Positions 20,448 through 32,905 are shown, counted from the first letter of the stretch. The stretch: DNA of 64,000 nucleotides from Leptodactylus fallax (GCA_947044405.1 CAMRHE010000359.1:1288501-1352500), one strand, 5' to 3'. The notes: generated by a model from the letters alone, not told the origin. Program-made: numbers and translations.

Positions 20448-23400
20448 TTTTTTTTTTCTTTCCAAGATGGCACCGCTGGAGTGGCAGCCTGTTACAACAA
20501 CTCTGAGCCTTTCTCTTCTTTTCCTTTATTTGTTTTGTCTTATCACTCTACGTAAGGGGCATTGCACTATGAAGAACCATATGAGGACTTGGAATTGGAC
20601 CTTTGTGATAATTTGATACGTTTGTTTTGTTGTGCTTTCAATGGGAACTATTGTGTCTGCAGACCCTGCGTGTGACCAGGATTCTTTTGTCTACTTCAGG
20701 GATGAACTGTGGCAGCTTAGAGACACAGCAGGACTGCAAGCTAATAGACCAGACACTCCCCAATAACTTAGGAGGAAGAAGAGAAGAGGGTGTAGAGATG
20801 GAGCCCTTCGGAGGATTAGGAGGAGATGTTTTAGACCATCTCTCCCCTCCATCATTATGGGCAATGTGAGATCTCTTGCACACAAGATGGACGAACTGAC
20901 GGCACTCACCAGGCATCATCAGGAGTTTCGGGAGTGTAGCGTGATGCTGCTTACAGAGACTAGGCTCACTGAAGTTACTGAGGGACACTCTTGTCTCCTT
21001 TGATGGCTTTAAACTCCTTTGGTCGGACATGACAAGGGAGAGTGGTAAGAGGAAAGGAGGAGGGCTGCTGATATTTGTTAATGATAGATGATGGAATCCT
21101 AGGCACATTGTGATTAATGAGCAAACTTGCTGTAAGGACATTGAACTATTAGCTGTGAGCATGAGACCTTTCTATCTACCGAGGGAACTATGGCATGTCA
21201 TCGTGATAGCTGCATATGTCCCCCCTCTGCAAAAGCTGACGCTGCCTCTGAGGTTCTACAAACCACAGTGAGCCAGTTGCAGTCACTACACCCCCAGGCC
21301 CTCCTTCTTGTGTCTGGAGACTTCAACCATGTCTCTCCATCATCCACACCGCCCAGTCTCACACAGTATGTAAACTGCTACACAAGAGACAACAAAACAT
21401 TAGACTTATTCTTTGCTAATGCAAGGGAGGCATATAACTCATCAGCCGTACCGCCCCTGGGAAGATCGGATCACAACCTAGTGCATCTCCAACCTGTGTA
21501 CAAGCCACTTGTACGTAGAGAACCAGCTGTCACCCGCAGAGTGAGGATATGGTCTGAAGAGAGTGATGAGGCTCTGAGGGACTGTTTTGACACAACCACA
21601 TGGGAAGTGCTGCTGGATTCTTATGGAGAAGATATAGAAGGACTCACACACTGCATAAAGGACTACATTAATTTTTGTGTGGACAACACAGTACCAACAA
21701 AAGTGGTGAGGTGTTTCTCTAACAACAAACCATTGATTAGTTCTGATATAAAAACACTACTTAAGGAGAAAGAGATGCATTTAAGACCAGAGATAAGGAG
21801 GGACTGAGAGAGGTACAGAATGAGCTTAGGCGTTAAATCAGGCAGGAAAAAGCCAATTATAAGAATAACATGGAAAAACAAATGGAAAGAAAAAACATAA
21901 GTGGAGTCTGGGATGGTCTTAAGTCAATTTCGGGTCATAAACAGTCTGTCTCCCAGATAGAAGCAGATGTTAATTGGCTTAATGAACTAAATCTATTCTT
22001 CAATAGATTTGATCACGCACCAGCTCCTCCCACCCTAGCATGTCCTTCAGTTCCCCCTACCACAATGACTTCACCCCTTGAAGCTACTTCCCACCAGACC
22101 AGTAAATCCAGAAATCCGTCTGTATCTGACCACAATCTGACCTTCACACGTGCCCAGGTGAGAAAAGAGCTGAAAAAGATCAAGGTGAGGAAAGCCGCAT
22201 GGCCAGATGACATCATTGCAAGGCTAATTAAGACTTGTGGGGATCAGCTGTGTAGTACTATTACATATATGTGTAATATGAGCCTGAAGCTGGAAATAGT
22301 CCCTGAATTATGGAAATCTTCCTGTGTGGTAACGGTTCCAAAGAAACCTCATCCTATGGACCTCAACGACTACAGACCTGTAGCATTGACATCGCACTTG
22401 ATGAAGATCTTAGAGAGATTGGTTCTCACACCTCTCCGCCCTCTAGTGAGCCCCGCTATGGACCCTCTCCAGTTTGCGTATCAGCCAGGCTTATCATCCA
22501 CCTTCTGCACAGGGCTCTTTCTCACTTGGAGAAACCAGGGAACACGTGAGAATAATGTTCTTTGATTTCTCCAGTGCTTTTAACACCATACAGCCCGGGC
22601 TACTGAGAGACAAGGTGGCACGTGCTGGAGTGGACCACCACCAATTGGATCCTAGACTACCTCACAAACAGACCTCCATATGTGAGAGCCAGGGACTGTG
22701 TGTCAGATACCGTGATCTGTAATACGGGTGCACCTCAGGGTACAGTTCTTGCCCCTTTCCTCTTCACACTGTACACTACAGATTTTAGGTGCAACTGTAG
22801 CTGCTACCTACAGAAGTATTCTGACGACTCTGCAATAGTAGGCCTCATCACAGATGATGACAGGGAGTACAGAGAACTGAACCGGGATTTTGTGTACTGG
22901 TTCCAGCGGAATCCCCTGAAGATTAATACTGGGAAGACCAAGGAGATGGTGGTGGACTTCCGTAAATGCAGATGCCCTCCTAAACCAGTGGACATCCTGG
23001 GGACGGGCATCGAGATTGTCAACACCTATAAGTACCTGGGTGTGCTCCTTAATAATAAGCTGGACTGGACAGATCACATGGAGGTCCAGTTCAGGAAGGG
23101 CCACAGCAGGCTCTACCTGCTTAGGAGGCTGAGAGCCTTTGGAGTCCAGGGGGCACTTCTTAGGACTTTTTTCAACTCGGTAGTGTTATCAGCCATCTTC
23201 TTCGGAGTGGCCTGCTGGGGGAGCAGTATATCAACCAAGGATAGATATAAACTTGACAAGCTGATTAGAAGGGCCAGCTCTGTCCTGCGGAGACCACTGG
23301 ACCCAATGCAGGTGGTGGGTGACAGAAGGATACTGTCCATGGTGAGCGCCATGCTGGAGAATAACTCCCATCCCATGCATGAGAACGTGATAGCACTGTG

Positions 23401-23725
23401 CAGTACTGTCAGTGACCAACTACTTCACCCAAAGTGTGAGAAGAAGCGCTATCGGTCCTCCCCACTGCGGTTAGGCTGTACAACCAACACCAACAAGCGG
23501 AGATTAGTCCATACAGAGAACTGAAATATCTTTCTGTTTGTGAAATCCCCTCCCCCCCCCCTCTGCTGCTTCTTATCTGTCTGTCTACTATCAATGAAAT
23601 GCCTCTACCTTGGAACATTCTTGTATACGTTGTATTTGTATTTGTATTGCTTATCTTTGCTGCTGTAACACACTGAATTTCCCCATGGTGGGACTATTAA
23701 AGGATGATTATTATTATTATATTGG
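20448..23725 (+). mobile_element. L2/CR1-like (Jockey-group) LINE, near full length, copy A
   Basis: The 5' region starts near CCAAGATGGCACCGCTGGAG (20463), and the coding region spans about 20860-23530. The 3' UTR contains ATTTCCCCATGGTGGGACTA and ends in a short ATT repeat (GGATGATTATTATTATTAT, 23702-23720), the simple-repeat tail usual for this LINE group. Two more 3' parts of the same family are in the window on the other strand (46121-47303 and 32325-32612), sharing the CCCCACAATGGGGAAATTCA-like tail. No target duplication was seen, as is common for this group. Confidence 0.88.
20860..23524 (+). pseudogene. L2/CR1-like ORF: APE endonuclease and reverse transcriptase, multiply frameshifted
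   Basis: Pieces in changing frames cover the expected protein. It starts MGNVRSLAHKMDELTAL at about 20860 and stops early at about 21002. The endonuclease continues at 21190-21807 with LLVSGDFNHV and PPLGRSDHNLV. Linker and early RT lie at 21870-22565 with KVRKAAWPDDI and NDYRPVALTSHLMKILERL. A frame change near 22490 leads to MFFDFSSAFNTIQP (catalytic Asp), and a further change near 22640 leads to 22622-23524 with NTGAPQGTVLAPFLFTLY and KYSDDSAIVG (catalytic Asp pair). The last codons are shifted again compared with the intact C-terminus of the copy at 46330. At least four indels or stops are evident. Dead copy. Confidence 0.9.
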
Positions 23726-23810
23726 TCTAGATTGTTTTATATCCAGATTCCACTGCCCAGAGAACAGCTGAGGCACACAGGGATCTAGATATTTTACATA
23801 GTCAGGTTTA

Positions 23811-24035
23811 AGGCTAAAGCCCCACGTTGCGGAAGTGCAGCTTTTTTTGTTGCAGATTTTGCTGCGGTTTTATGAGCCAAAGCCAGGAGTAGATTGAGCA
23901 AAAGGTAGAAGTATAAGAGCTTCCTATATATATTTCCCATTTCTTTTGTAGCCATTCTTGGCTTTGGCTCAAAAAACTACAACAAAATCTACAACAAAAA
24001 AAGCTGTGTTTCCACAACATGGGGCCCTAGCCTAA
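23811..24035. mobile_element. MITE, GGCTAAGGCCCCACGT family, copy 3 (subtype B)
   Basis: Ends GGCTAAAGCCCCACGTTGCG and CAACATGGGGCCCTAGCC. The inside holds TTTGTTGCAGATTTTGCTGC, GAGCCAAAGCCAGGAGT and their inverted partners (TTGGCTTTGGCTC, CAACAAAATCTACAAC). The same inside occurs at 43622-43836 and 56995-57206, defining subtype B. Confidence 0.8.
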
Positions 24036-24132
24036 AAGAGTGAAAAATCTAATACTCAGGAGAAAAAAAAACTATGGAACTATGGAAGAATATATCTGTA
24101 GCATTTTCAGAAGTCTTAGCTGTAGGTCTTGC

Positions 24133-24224
24133 AAAATTCCAGGAGAATCATGGTATGAATCTTAAACAATGATCTTGGAAAATTCCAGGAGAATCATGGT
24201 ATGAATCTTAAACAATGATCTTGG
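24133..24224. repeat. 46-bp tandem duplication
   Basis: Two essentially identical adjacent units starting AAAATTCCAGGAGAATCATG (24133 and 24179). Near-identity suggests a recent duplication. Confidence 0.88.
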
Positions 24225-24226
24225 AA

Positions 24227-24817
24227 AAGACACATAATTTTCAGAGGGAAAAGAATAAAGAAGGGGGAAGAAAAGCAAACATATGTATTTCATAATCCTA
24301 GAAACAACTTAGTGAAAAATTCTAGTTGAAGATCTAGTAGTTTTACACTGTAGGTCAAATTTGTTTAACTAAGTGAAGCCACTCAGTAAGAGTCCAAGAT
24401 GGAGATGCAATATGGCTATATACATTAGGTAGCCTGGCTATACATATTAGGCAGCTATTTTTTGCCAGCTATCTCTTTCTACTCACCCATACACATGCAC
24501 ACTAACCTCAGCATTTGTTCTGAATGGGAGAGAGCAGAAAGTTAACGGCTCTGGTGGCTTATCATCCTTACCTCCCCAAACATCTAACAGTTGTAGAATC
24601 GGAAGGCACCTATAAACTTAGACAACCTATAGATGGTTGACTGATCACCCCAAAAATTGACGTACATGGCCATCTTAAAGAGTCTTCCTAAATCCACACA
24701 TATATACGTGTGTATTTCTGTGCACATTTTGACATGCTGATTCTAATGCTATTATTTTAAAATCCGCACCCGGAAAAAGAAATGACTTTATCAATTGCTG
24801 GTTATTATATCCACATC
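24227..24817. other. No feature recognised
   Basis: Non-coding, unassigned, ending at the solo LTR target duplication. Confidence 0.4.
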
Positions 24818-24822
24818 ATAGG

Positions 24823-25471
24823 TGTAATGTCTCTGCCTGTTCGTTTCTCTGCACCATCCCCTGCTCACACGCTATGGCGCAGGAGCCGTGTTCAGTTTTG
24901 ATTCCTTGCTTAGGGTTCTTGTTGCTCTGTCTGAACACTGCTGTATTACCTTTTCTCTGTAATTGATTTCCTACCACACCCATCTCCTGCTCCTTTGTTT
25001 TCCTCTGCGCCTCAAAAGTTAAACTTAGCCCTACCTGTGTGATTGACAGCCTATCTACCAATCAATTCTGGGGCAGATTCTGGACTTCCTTTAAACAGGT
25101 CATGTGTTCACACATGGTTGCTGGCTATTGTGGCTCTGTCCTCGCTAAGCGTTCTCTTGCTATTGTATATTATTACTGACTTCTGACCTTTTGGCTTTTT
25201 CTTTTGGATTGCGATTTGGTACCTCTTGTCTCTCTGGTTTTAACCTTTGACTTGCTGACTCCTCTTCCGTGTTGTTTGTCTTGTCCGTGTTTTGTGTTGT
25301 CACTTATCTAAGAAGGGACTGGCACCCAGTTGTCCGCCGTCACCTAGGGCAGTGAGGAAAGTAGGCAGGGACAGGGGGTGGGTTCATCTTTGGACTCAGT
25401 GTCTGTCATTCCCTTCCTCCCAAGTTTCAGCAGCAGAACTGGGGAATTGCTCAACTGTTAATTCCCTTACA
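24823..25471 (+). mobile_element. Solo LTR (649 bp) with 5-bp target duplication
   Basis: Starts TGTAATGTCTCTGCCTGTTC and ends TTAATTCCCTTACA, so TG...CA bounded with the short inverted edge TGTAA/TTACA. Flanked by ATAGG on both sides (24818-24822 and 25472-25476). A TTTAAACAGG TATA-like site lies near 25090. The same family is present inverted at 41562-42226 with a different target duplication. No gag/pol sequence lies nearby, so this is a solo LTR left by recombination. Whether it is from a Gypsy-type element or an endogenous retrovirus cannot be told from the LTR alone. Confidence 0.85.
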
Positions 25472-25476
25472 ATAGG

Positions 25477-26130
25477 TCATGTGCATGAGTAATAGAATTT
25501 CCCATTGACTTTAATGGTAATGGATTACGGTGTGGATTTTCAACATTAAAATCTGCATGTAATCCTAATCGTGTGCATGCACCCTAAGCAATTACCTAGG
25601 TAAAGATTTGTGGTAGTGTGATGACTTACAGGTGTAAACGAACACATCCCTCAAGACAAATAAACGGACATTACATCTGCCGATATACAAATATTAAACC
25701 TAGCCATAATAATGGACAGGCTAGCATGTAAAATAATCCAAGATTTGAGGACAAAACAACAACATACAGAATGTAACAAATTTACAGACAGCTACCATTA
25801 GACTGACAATACTCATTGTTATGTAGAGGGTTAATATTGTAATTTGTGTATTAAAATAAGTTAAAACATTTTGTGAACTATTTAGTGATAACTGAATGAG
25901 GCCTGGTAAATGGATTTCAAAATGTTTTTATCTAAGAAATTACCCAAATCATTTCCCTAGTGCCTCTTAGATCTAAGCATAAGACTAAGTAATTGCTAAG
26001 TTTATATAACAACCATGTTTCCCCGCTTTTTATATCCTTTTTTTATATCCTTTTTTTTTTATATCCTGTATAAGAAAATAGTAAATAATCTTAGGTGAAG
26101 AATATAAAGTTAATAAAATTGCACATCTTT
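25477..26130. other. Non-coding; small MITE fragment at about 25495-25590
   Basis: 25495-25590 (CATTGACTTTAATGG to GTGTGCATGCACCCTAAG) looks like the right end of an interspersed repeat. The rest is AT-rich and unassigned, with a TTTTATATCC triplication near 26024-26067. Confidence 0.4.
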
Positions 26131-26131
26131 T

Positions 26132-26270
26132 GGCTAAGGCCCCATGTAACGAGCCACAGCAAAAAAGCGCTGCAGGAAAAATCTGCATGTATTTTTTTCG
26201 CAATGTGCAGATGGGATTCACAGTGATTGTAAATTGTCACGTTTTTTCCGCCACGTGGGGCCCCGGCCTT
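26132..26270. mobile_element. MITE, GGCTAAGGCCCCACGT family, copy 4 (short)
   Basis: Ends GGCTAAGGCCCCATGTAACG and CCACGTGGGGCCCCGGCCT. Only about 140 bp, so internally deleted relative to other copies. It directly abuts the next MITE. Confidence 0.78.
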
Positions 26271-26960
26271 AAAGAGGACCTTTCACCTCTCCCACTCAAA
26301 CTCTTTGCAGCCTTCCATAGACGCCTCTCTCCAACACAGTTGGAGTTTTTTTCTCTAAACCCTACCATTACCAAGCAATTATTTCTGTTAATTTTAACAA
26401 AATTCGTCTCTCTATTGTCAGGTGGGTGGTCCTAGACTGTCTGTCTGCTCCAGTCCAGGACTGCCCACCTGACAGAAGAGAGCGAAATTATCATATTTGG
26501 TGCAGAAATAATTGAATGAATTCCTCAGAAATGGTAGCGGCTAGAAAAAAAAATCCAACTACACCAGAGTGTTTGTCTAAGTATACTAGCAGACTTATTA
26601 GTACTAACACGGGCATATTGATATGTGGATTTTTTTGGGGAGGTATCTGGGGTATTTTACTATTCAGTATATGGTGTTGGGGAATAGACTGTTGTGAGTT
26701 TAACAGAGCTTGAAAGTTTATCCACTTCATCAGGAGGGCACCTATGTTTAAGTCCACAGTGATCCCATCAATGTATCCTTATGTGGTTCATCTCCCCTCA
26801 CCCATTTTCCATACTTTGTATTTAATTCCAAGTTTTGTATCTTTTAGTATCTCGGCCATCATTTCAGTGATAGTTTTGCCAGAATAAGTGGAGCAGAACG
26901 TATTGAAGGATTCAAAGAGTTGGGGTTGGTGGTGATGGTTAAAGGTTCTCTTTAAAGGTT
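26271..26960. mobile_element. MITE with AAAGAGGACCTTTCAC ends
   Basis: Left end TAAAGAGGACCTTTCACC; right end GGTTAAAGGTTCTCTTTAAA near 26936-26956. Inverted internal pieces include TCAGGTGGGTGGTCCT with GACTGCCCACCTGA (26420-26472), and TTTCTCTAAACCCTACCATT with AATGGTAGCGGCTAGAAA. Related copies lie at 28630-28915 and 44033-44400. No coding capacity. Confidence 0.65.
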
Positions 26961-27511
26961 TTATTCAAAAAACCTAGGAAATAAATCTGGCCATACACAA
27001 TAGATTACCATCAACCTGGTGAAGTTGACAGACTGACTCATCTCAATGGTGCACCATGTTGGTGTAATAGGCTGCCAGTCTAGTAGGAGGCGCTGGCGAT
27101 ACCAACACTGGTGGAGGAGATGACGCAAAGTCTCCAGAGGTGGAATCAATTGAAGTTATGTTGGATCCAGCAGTTAGCGCACTTGCAGGTAGTGAGGAAG
27201 GTAACCAATTGAGGTATAGGAAGGAATAACTAAAGTGTATGTGCAAGTAAAGAGTTAATCCTTTTGTTTGCCAGATCTTATAACATTGTATCAATTTTAG
27301 GACATGGAGGCTATTCCACATAGGGGCAATATTTAAAAAAAAATATCTATAATGTCTTTATCTATAATTATCTTTAGAGTAGTAAAGTACAGTATGAAAT
27401 AGAACAGGGTTGTCTAAATTTGCTAACATTTTGCATATTTCTTTAGAAAAGATACAGAATAATATGAGCAACAATTTCACTGTGCAAGCATTGCTTACTT
27501 TGGACTATATG
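26961..27511. other. No feature recognised
   Basis: Non-coding; nothing recognised beyond short A-runs. Confidence 0.4.
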
Positions 27512-27698
27512 TGACCTGTGGCGTAGCTATAGGGGGTGCAGCGGTAACAGTTGCTACCTGGTCCTGGACCCTGAGGGGGCCTCAAAGGTCCTTCTGTCAC
27601 ATAAAATATACCACTATTCTAAATGGCACAAGGTACATAGGGGTCCCATTACAGATTTTGCAATGGGGCCCAGGAGCTTCAGGTTATGCCTCTAGGGA
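27512..27698. mobile_element. MITE with GGCGTAACTATAG-type ends
   Basis: The left end TGTGGCGTAGCTATAGGGGG pairs with the right end TTCAGGTTATGCCTCTAG. The inside holds GGCCTCAAAGG and GCAATGGGGCCCAGGAGC. Relatives are at 52976-53403 and, in part, near 32186 and 37300-37420. Confidence 0.6.
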
Positions 27699-28629
27699 CC
27701 TCTTATGTTTCCTCTCACCTGCTGATGGTTTTGCTCATGGTTCCAGTACATTTACAGTTTGTTCTGACAAATCAACTGATGAACATTTAGTGTCTTCACA
27801 GTCAAGACATTTTGCTGGGTGAGCATAGACTTTGCTTATACTTGCACTGCAGTTCCTCAGTTTTATTACATTTTGAGCTTTTGAAAGCTCAGGATAACCT
27901 TTATGTCTCTCTGCACAATGACAGGAAACTTAAGCTATGCTTTTGTATGTAGAAATAGAACTAGACTCCATAAAGTTAGATAAAAATTGATGTTTTTGTC
28001 TTTATTTGAGGTAACATACAGCGTTACAGTTAAAGCTAAAAATTATTATTAGAGCTACCCCTGGTGCTGGCTCATCCTAGTACATGATTAGTAATACTGC
28101 ATAATTTAGAAAGAGGTGTCCTTAAATTGTCTATGTTGTAAGACGGTGGAACAATTAGATATGAGAACACGTATAGCAAAACAGAGATGTAGCAAAAACT
28201 TGAATGAGGTAACCTTACTAAAAATGCCATAAAAGGACATTATTTCCAGTATACACAGTTACACTTTGCACTTAATAAAAACACTTAAAAAGTGCTCAAA
28301 GACACTTATTACAATACAGGGTCAAGCAGCACCTTGTAGAAAAGCTGTAGCCACCCCTCCCGACTCCTCACATCAAATATCCAGGGGTTACCATATATAA
28401 TAAATACATATAAAGCAGTAGCTTGTATCAGTGAGTTAAAAAATGCACCAAATCCTAAAGTGCATAATAAACAAAATATCATATACAAAGGTGCATACAC
28501 CTAATCCTACCCATTACATCCTGTACCCATAAGTAAAGCAAGTACATTCCTATATGCAAATAAAGACAGATAGTTAGATTAGGATAGAAGAGTCCTCCAT
28601 TTGTATCAACACCACAAACGGCTTTCTCC
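27699..28629. other. No gene recognised
   Basis: Non-coding, AT-rich, unassigned. Confidence 0.4.
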
Positions 28630-28915
28630 AAGAAGACCTTTCGCCACCTCAAGAGGTGCTGCTCCACTGGTTTTATTACCCAATATGCTAATTAGGTCTT
28701 GTACTGTCAGGTGGGCAATCCTGCATTGAAGCAGAAAACCAGGAATTGCCACTCACAGTACAGGGCATAACTGTGATGAACTAACAGAAATTATTGCTCT
28801 GGAGTGGTGGGGGATAGAAAAGAAATTCCGACTATACCAGAATCAGTGGAGGGGCATCTATTGAAGGATGCAAAGGGTGGAAGTTGGTGGAGGTAGTGAA
28901 AGGTCATCTTTAAGC
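28630..28915. mobile_element. MITE relative, AAAGAGGACCTTTCAC family (degenerate)
   Basis: Left edge AAGACCTTTCGCCACCTC; right edge GTGAAAGGTCATCTTTAA. It shares the TGTCAGGTGGGCAATCCTG and AACAGAAATTATTGCT landmarks with 26271-26960. Confidence 0.6.
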
Positions 28916-31759
28916 TCCATATGAACAATTTGACTGTCATTATGGTATACATCTTTTGAGAAATAACCTTAATTATATTGCATATTATGCATTCAGTGTC
29001 ACTTCATGAGCATCCAATGTTTCATATCAACAATATGGAATGTAACCTCCAAATGCTACAGATCTTTAGGGATTGTCTCATAGAGGCAAACCTGGTTGTA
29101 TACCCTTTAGAACATAAGTTTGTTATAGAAAGGTTGTTAGAGAGATCCCCCTACTTGGCACCCACTCCATGAGCCAGTATGGAATACTGCGCCATAGCAA
29201 CCTCACCCATTATGGCGGACTTGAGCTGATCATGCATTACATGGGTCACCATTTATTTGAATGGTCGCCATGTAATACTACATTTCCTTTCCTCTGCCTG
29301 ACCCATGCAGTATTCTGAAAGGGGTTGTCTCTGATGGACATCACCTTTAAATTTATAATCAAATATAGCCACTTTATTACATTTATGAATGATATGGGAA
29401 AAAGAACGCAGAGACACACAGAAACCCGGTTGGATTTTTACAAGTCAGGACAAGTCAAGACAACCAAATAAACTGTCATGTTAAATTGATTTTCTAAAGA
29501 TTATCTTGCGTCAGTCATAAATCTTTCTACTGAATTACACAGGTTACAGAACGCAGCAGTTAGCTCTGCCCTAAGAAGATATAACACCACTGGCAATAAT
29601 TTAATATGTTGTGCCACTGCAGTGACTCCAGGCATTTATTGGGGCACCTGTTTGAACTGTCAAACATAACATATAATGTCTGCATATAAGGAGTATGCAT
29701 AATATATTTCTAGTGTCAGATCTAAAACTACGCAGAAATACAGCTTTGCAATAAATAATTAAAGGATAGAAAAATCTATTACTATAAGTGCACCAAGCGG
29801 CTGGATAACAATACATTCTTCTAGTTTTCTGTACTGTATATAGGATACTGTTAATCTCCAGTGGCCTAAACTACAGAAATACTTTATTTATTTGCCATTT
29901 CTTATATTGTGGCAAGGCAACATACTCTGCAGCACGTCTCTTCCTACCACTCACACATACTGTACACACACTAGGGTCAGTTTCATAGAAAGCCAGTTAA
30001 ATTAGTGGGGGGAATGTAAGGCTAAGGCTTCACGTAGGGAGCCAAAGGTTGAAAAACGCATAAGAATGGCCAGTCTAAATCGATTCCTTAGGAGCCAAGA
30101 TCATCAGAATTACTAAGAAGCTCCAGCCTCTTAGCAATTTTAGCGCTTGTAGTCCGAGATGCGCCACAGTGCACCAAGTTGATGCACCCGTTGCCCACTT
30201 TTGAGGCACATCTTCGTTAGTAATTGTGGGCCAGTATGTTTTTGAAGTGCGTAGAAAAAACTGGTATACCTGAAGAAAACCTACCAAAACTCAATGGGGC
30301 ACAATTATTACTACTTGCATCTTTTTTGTCGTAAATTGCACTTTTTTTTTTTTTTTATCTTTTTCCACCCTGCTTTTTATTTATGAAGCATTTTTTGCCT
30401 TTTTTCCAGATGTTAGGATACCCTCATCCCTTTTACTGTTTGTTGGAAAAAGGGGGCATGGCGTAAATGGAGAGCCTTTTCACACTGTATGTATGACTTA
30501 CACCTTTTTAAAAAGGAGCAAAAAAAAAAAAAAAGCACTCTAGCACATGGGCAACATAAAAGATCCAGTCAGGCCAGACAGTATTAAAAAGAGACAATTG
30601 CGCCTTTTTTGACAAAAAAAGCAGCAAAGTAAACATAGCTTATAAGGGGGCATCTAAACTACCTAACCTATATAACGTTTAACAAGGAGGTGCGCAACAT
30701 CATAAATATAAGTAAAAGTAAAAATATGCACCTGTGAAAGATAAGGCTAAGAAAGGGGCAAATAATAAATAAGAGACCTCACAAACCAGGAGCTAAAAAT
30801 ACTCATCACTTAGCCACCACCATGTTACCCTTTAGTATAACCAAACATAAAACGATCTCATGGCAGAGCCCATTGCATGAAACCTGTAAGAGCCTGTGTG
30901 GCTTCTTGCTATGGCAGTATACAACCCAGAGCATTGCCCTACAGGCCCCATAGAGGAGAATCTGACCGCGTGGCTCCATGAGCCATATCTCTATGGCAGC
31001 CACATTACTCATGAGCCTTTTCCGCTTAAATATATACAGATATTCACACACACTCACCCATAAAATCCCCGACATCATTTGACAATTAGAAGCATCTGCA
31101 AGAAGGAACCAGGACCCTTCTTTCTTTAATCCATCAGTTCTATCAAAGGTGACTGGGGGCAAATTATCTCAGCAATGTGATGAGCATCTTCCTTGATGGA
31201 ATCATTACAAGTGACTTCCTTATAACCAGTTGTTAATTTGCCAAATTGGTAATTTACTTGCTTTGTCTCCAGAGTACAACTGTAACCAGGTTCTTCCTTA
31301 TATCGTGGTTATTGCCCCTTGCACCTGGTATCAAGGTGCTAGGAATTGTTCATTCTGGCAGCTTAGTCATTATTTGTGGATTAATGCTACTTTACCCTCT
31401 TAGCCAGCTGCCACCACCTGCAGCCAAATGTGTTACTTTAGGTTGGGAGCAATAAGAGCCTCTCTGGGCAGGACACTTATCGAACCATGAAAAAGTGTGC
31501 ACAGCTGAGTTGTCATCTGCAACAGTAAGATTATGGCAGAGAAAATGAGATTTGGGCATTGAAGCCTTTGATATTGGTGCTTTATGACTGCTAGCATTTG
31601 TGTTGCCTAGCAGACTGACTAAACATTACCGATGTCTCTAGCAGCTTTGTTTTTTGGTGAGCTGCCATAGCAATTAACACGCTGTATTTTCACATTTGCC
31701 CAAGTTGCTGTGCTAACGCTAACCCAATACAGATTTTTATTTTTTTATTTTAAAGCTTT
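28916..31759. other. No gene recognised; a few old repeat fragments
   Basis: Non-coding. 29155-29345 has a weak inverted pair (GGAATACTGCGCCAT with CCATGCAGTATTCTG) and may be an old fold-back element. 30019-30062 begins GGCTAAGGCTTCACGTAGG, an end fragment of the GGCTAAGGCCCCACGT family. 30295-30650, with GGGGCACAATTATTACT and later AGACAATTGCGCCTTTTTTG, looks like a degraded interspersed repeat. Confidence 0.4.
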
Positions 31760-32035
31760 ACAGACCTGGAATATCACGAAATTCGCTGCCAGCTACTTTG
31801 TGAAAATACAGCTACCTCTAAATAAGAACTGAAGCGGTGTTATTATGTTCTGTAACTTGAAACTGTCAGAGAAATAAATGAGGCTAAAGGTGATGTAATT
31901 ACACGATCCAGAAGCGAGAATTACACAAAGCTCTACAGGAAACCCTGATCTCACTTTGCTTGTCTAATTAATGACTGGCAAGGAGGAATTTTCTGCTCTT
32001 ACAAGCTAACCAGGAGACTTTACAAAGTGGGGTAA
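31760..32035. other. Unique-looking stretch, candidate conserved non-coding element
   Basis: No repeat resemblance to anything else in the window, balanced base composition, and homeodomain-type words (TCTAATTAATGACTGG near 31963, GATGTAATTACACG near 31892). This is only an impression; conservation cannot be seen from one sequence. Confidence 0.25.
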
Positions 32036-32324
32036 CCCTATTTGGTTATAGAAGGGATGGGTTTCAAGAAACAAAACTTTAAAGGGGTTGTTTTATCATA
32101 GACACCCACTACTTTCAAGACCCCCCGCCCCCAGTTAAAAGCATTTTGAGGGGATAGTGCCATTGTTGAACGTTGTAGCCTGTGATGTAACTAAAGTCTT
32201 GTGGGCCATGGTGCAAACTTTGACCAGAGCCCCCTACTTCCTCCCTACAGTATATTCTTGATTGCAACAGTTGTGGGTGCTGCAGTGGTATCTCAGATAC
32301 TTGAAAGGGATAAAGTTATAAGAT

Positions 32325-32612
32325 AAGATAATCCTTTAATAGTCCCACCATGGGGAAATTCAGTGTGTTACAGGAGCATAGATAATGCAATACAATAATA
32401 CAATATACAAATACAAAAGCTCCAAAGTAGAGGCATTACAGTGACGGTAGGTACAGAGAAGATGGTAAAGGTAAAAAAAAAAATTATATATATAGTGCCC
32501 ACAACTGTGTTTATGAAGAGTACAGTGAGTGAGCAGCGCCTGGCATGTAAACCATGAAGGAAACTGTGCATTCTGGGAATCAGCCGATCTGTGGAGGTCC
32601 TCAGTCTGAAAA
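32325..32612 (-). mobile_element. L2/CR1-like LINE 3' fragment, copy D
   Basis: On +, AGATAATCCTTTAATAGTCC then CCATGGGGAAATTCAGTGTG matches the inverted tail of copy A (23680-23710) and copy B (46133-46175). It includes GATCTGTGGAGGTCCTCAGT, from near the ORF end, in diverged form. Strongly 5'-truncated. Confidence 0.78.
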
Positions 32613-32719
32613 TTTAAGAGATCAGTTGGGGTACAACTGTTTTAGAGACCACACAATGTAATTACAGCCTGTAATAATATTGTATGCTGTTATAAAACAG
32701 ATACTGCGTTAAGTAAATA

Positions 32720-32905
32720 GTGAAGGGGTCCCACACTTTAAAATATGCACCCCAGAGCCCCCACTCCCACATTGTAATGCCCCATAGTGGTCCCAACACA
32801 GTATAATGCTCCACTGTGGCCCCACTCAGTTTAATATGCTCCCACAGTGGCCCCCACACAGTATAATATGCTCCCAAATGCCCCCTCCACAGTATAATAT
32901 GCTCT
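32720..32905. repeat. Degenerate tandem repeat, about 30-40 bp unit
   Basis: CACAGTATAATATGCTCCCA-like units follow one another four to five times with spacing of about 35 bp (near 32790, 32825, 32858, 32892). Units differ by substitutions and length. Confidence 0.65.

Noticed and set aside
20638..21162. 174-codon minus-strand frame
   Set aside because: Antisense shadow of the L2-like LINE; the plus strand carries MGNVRSLAHKMDEL and the endonuclease motifs.
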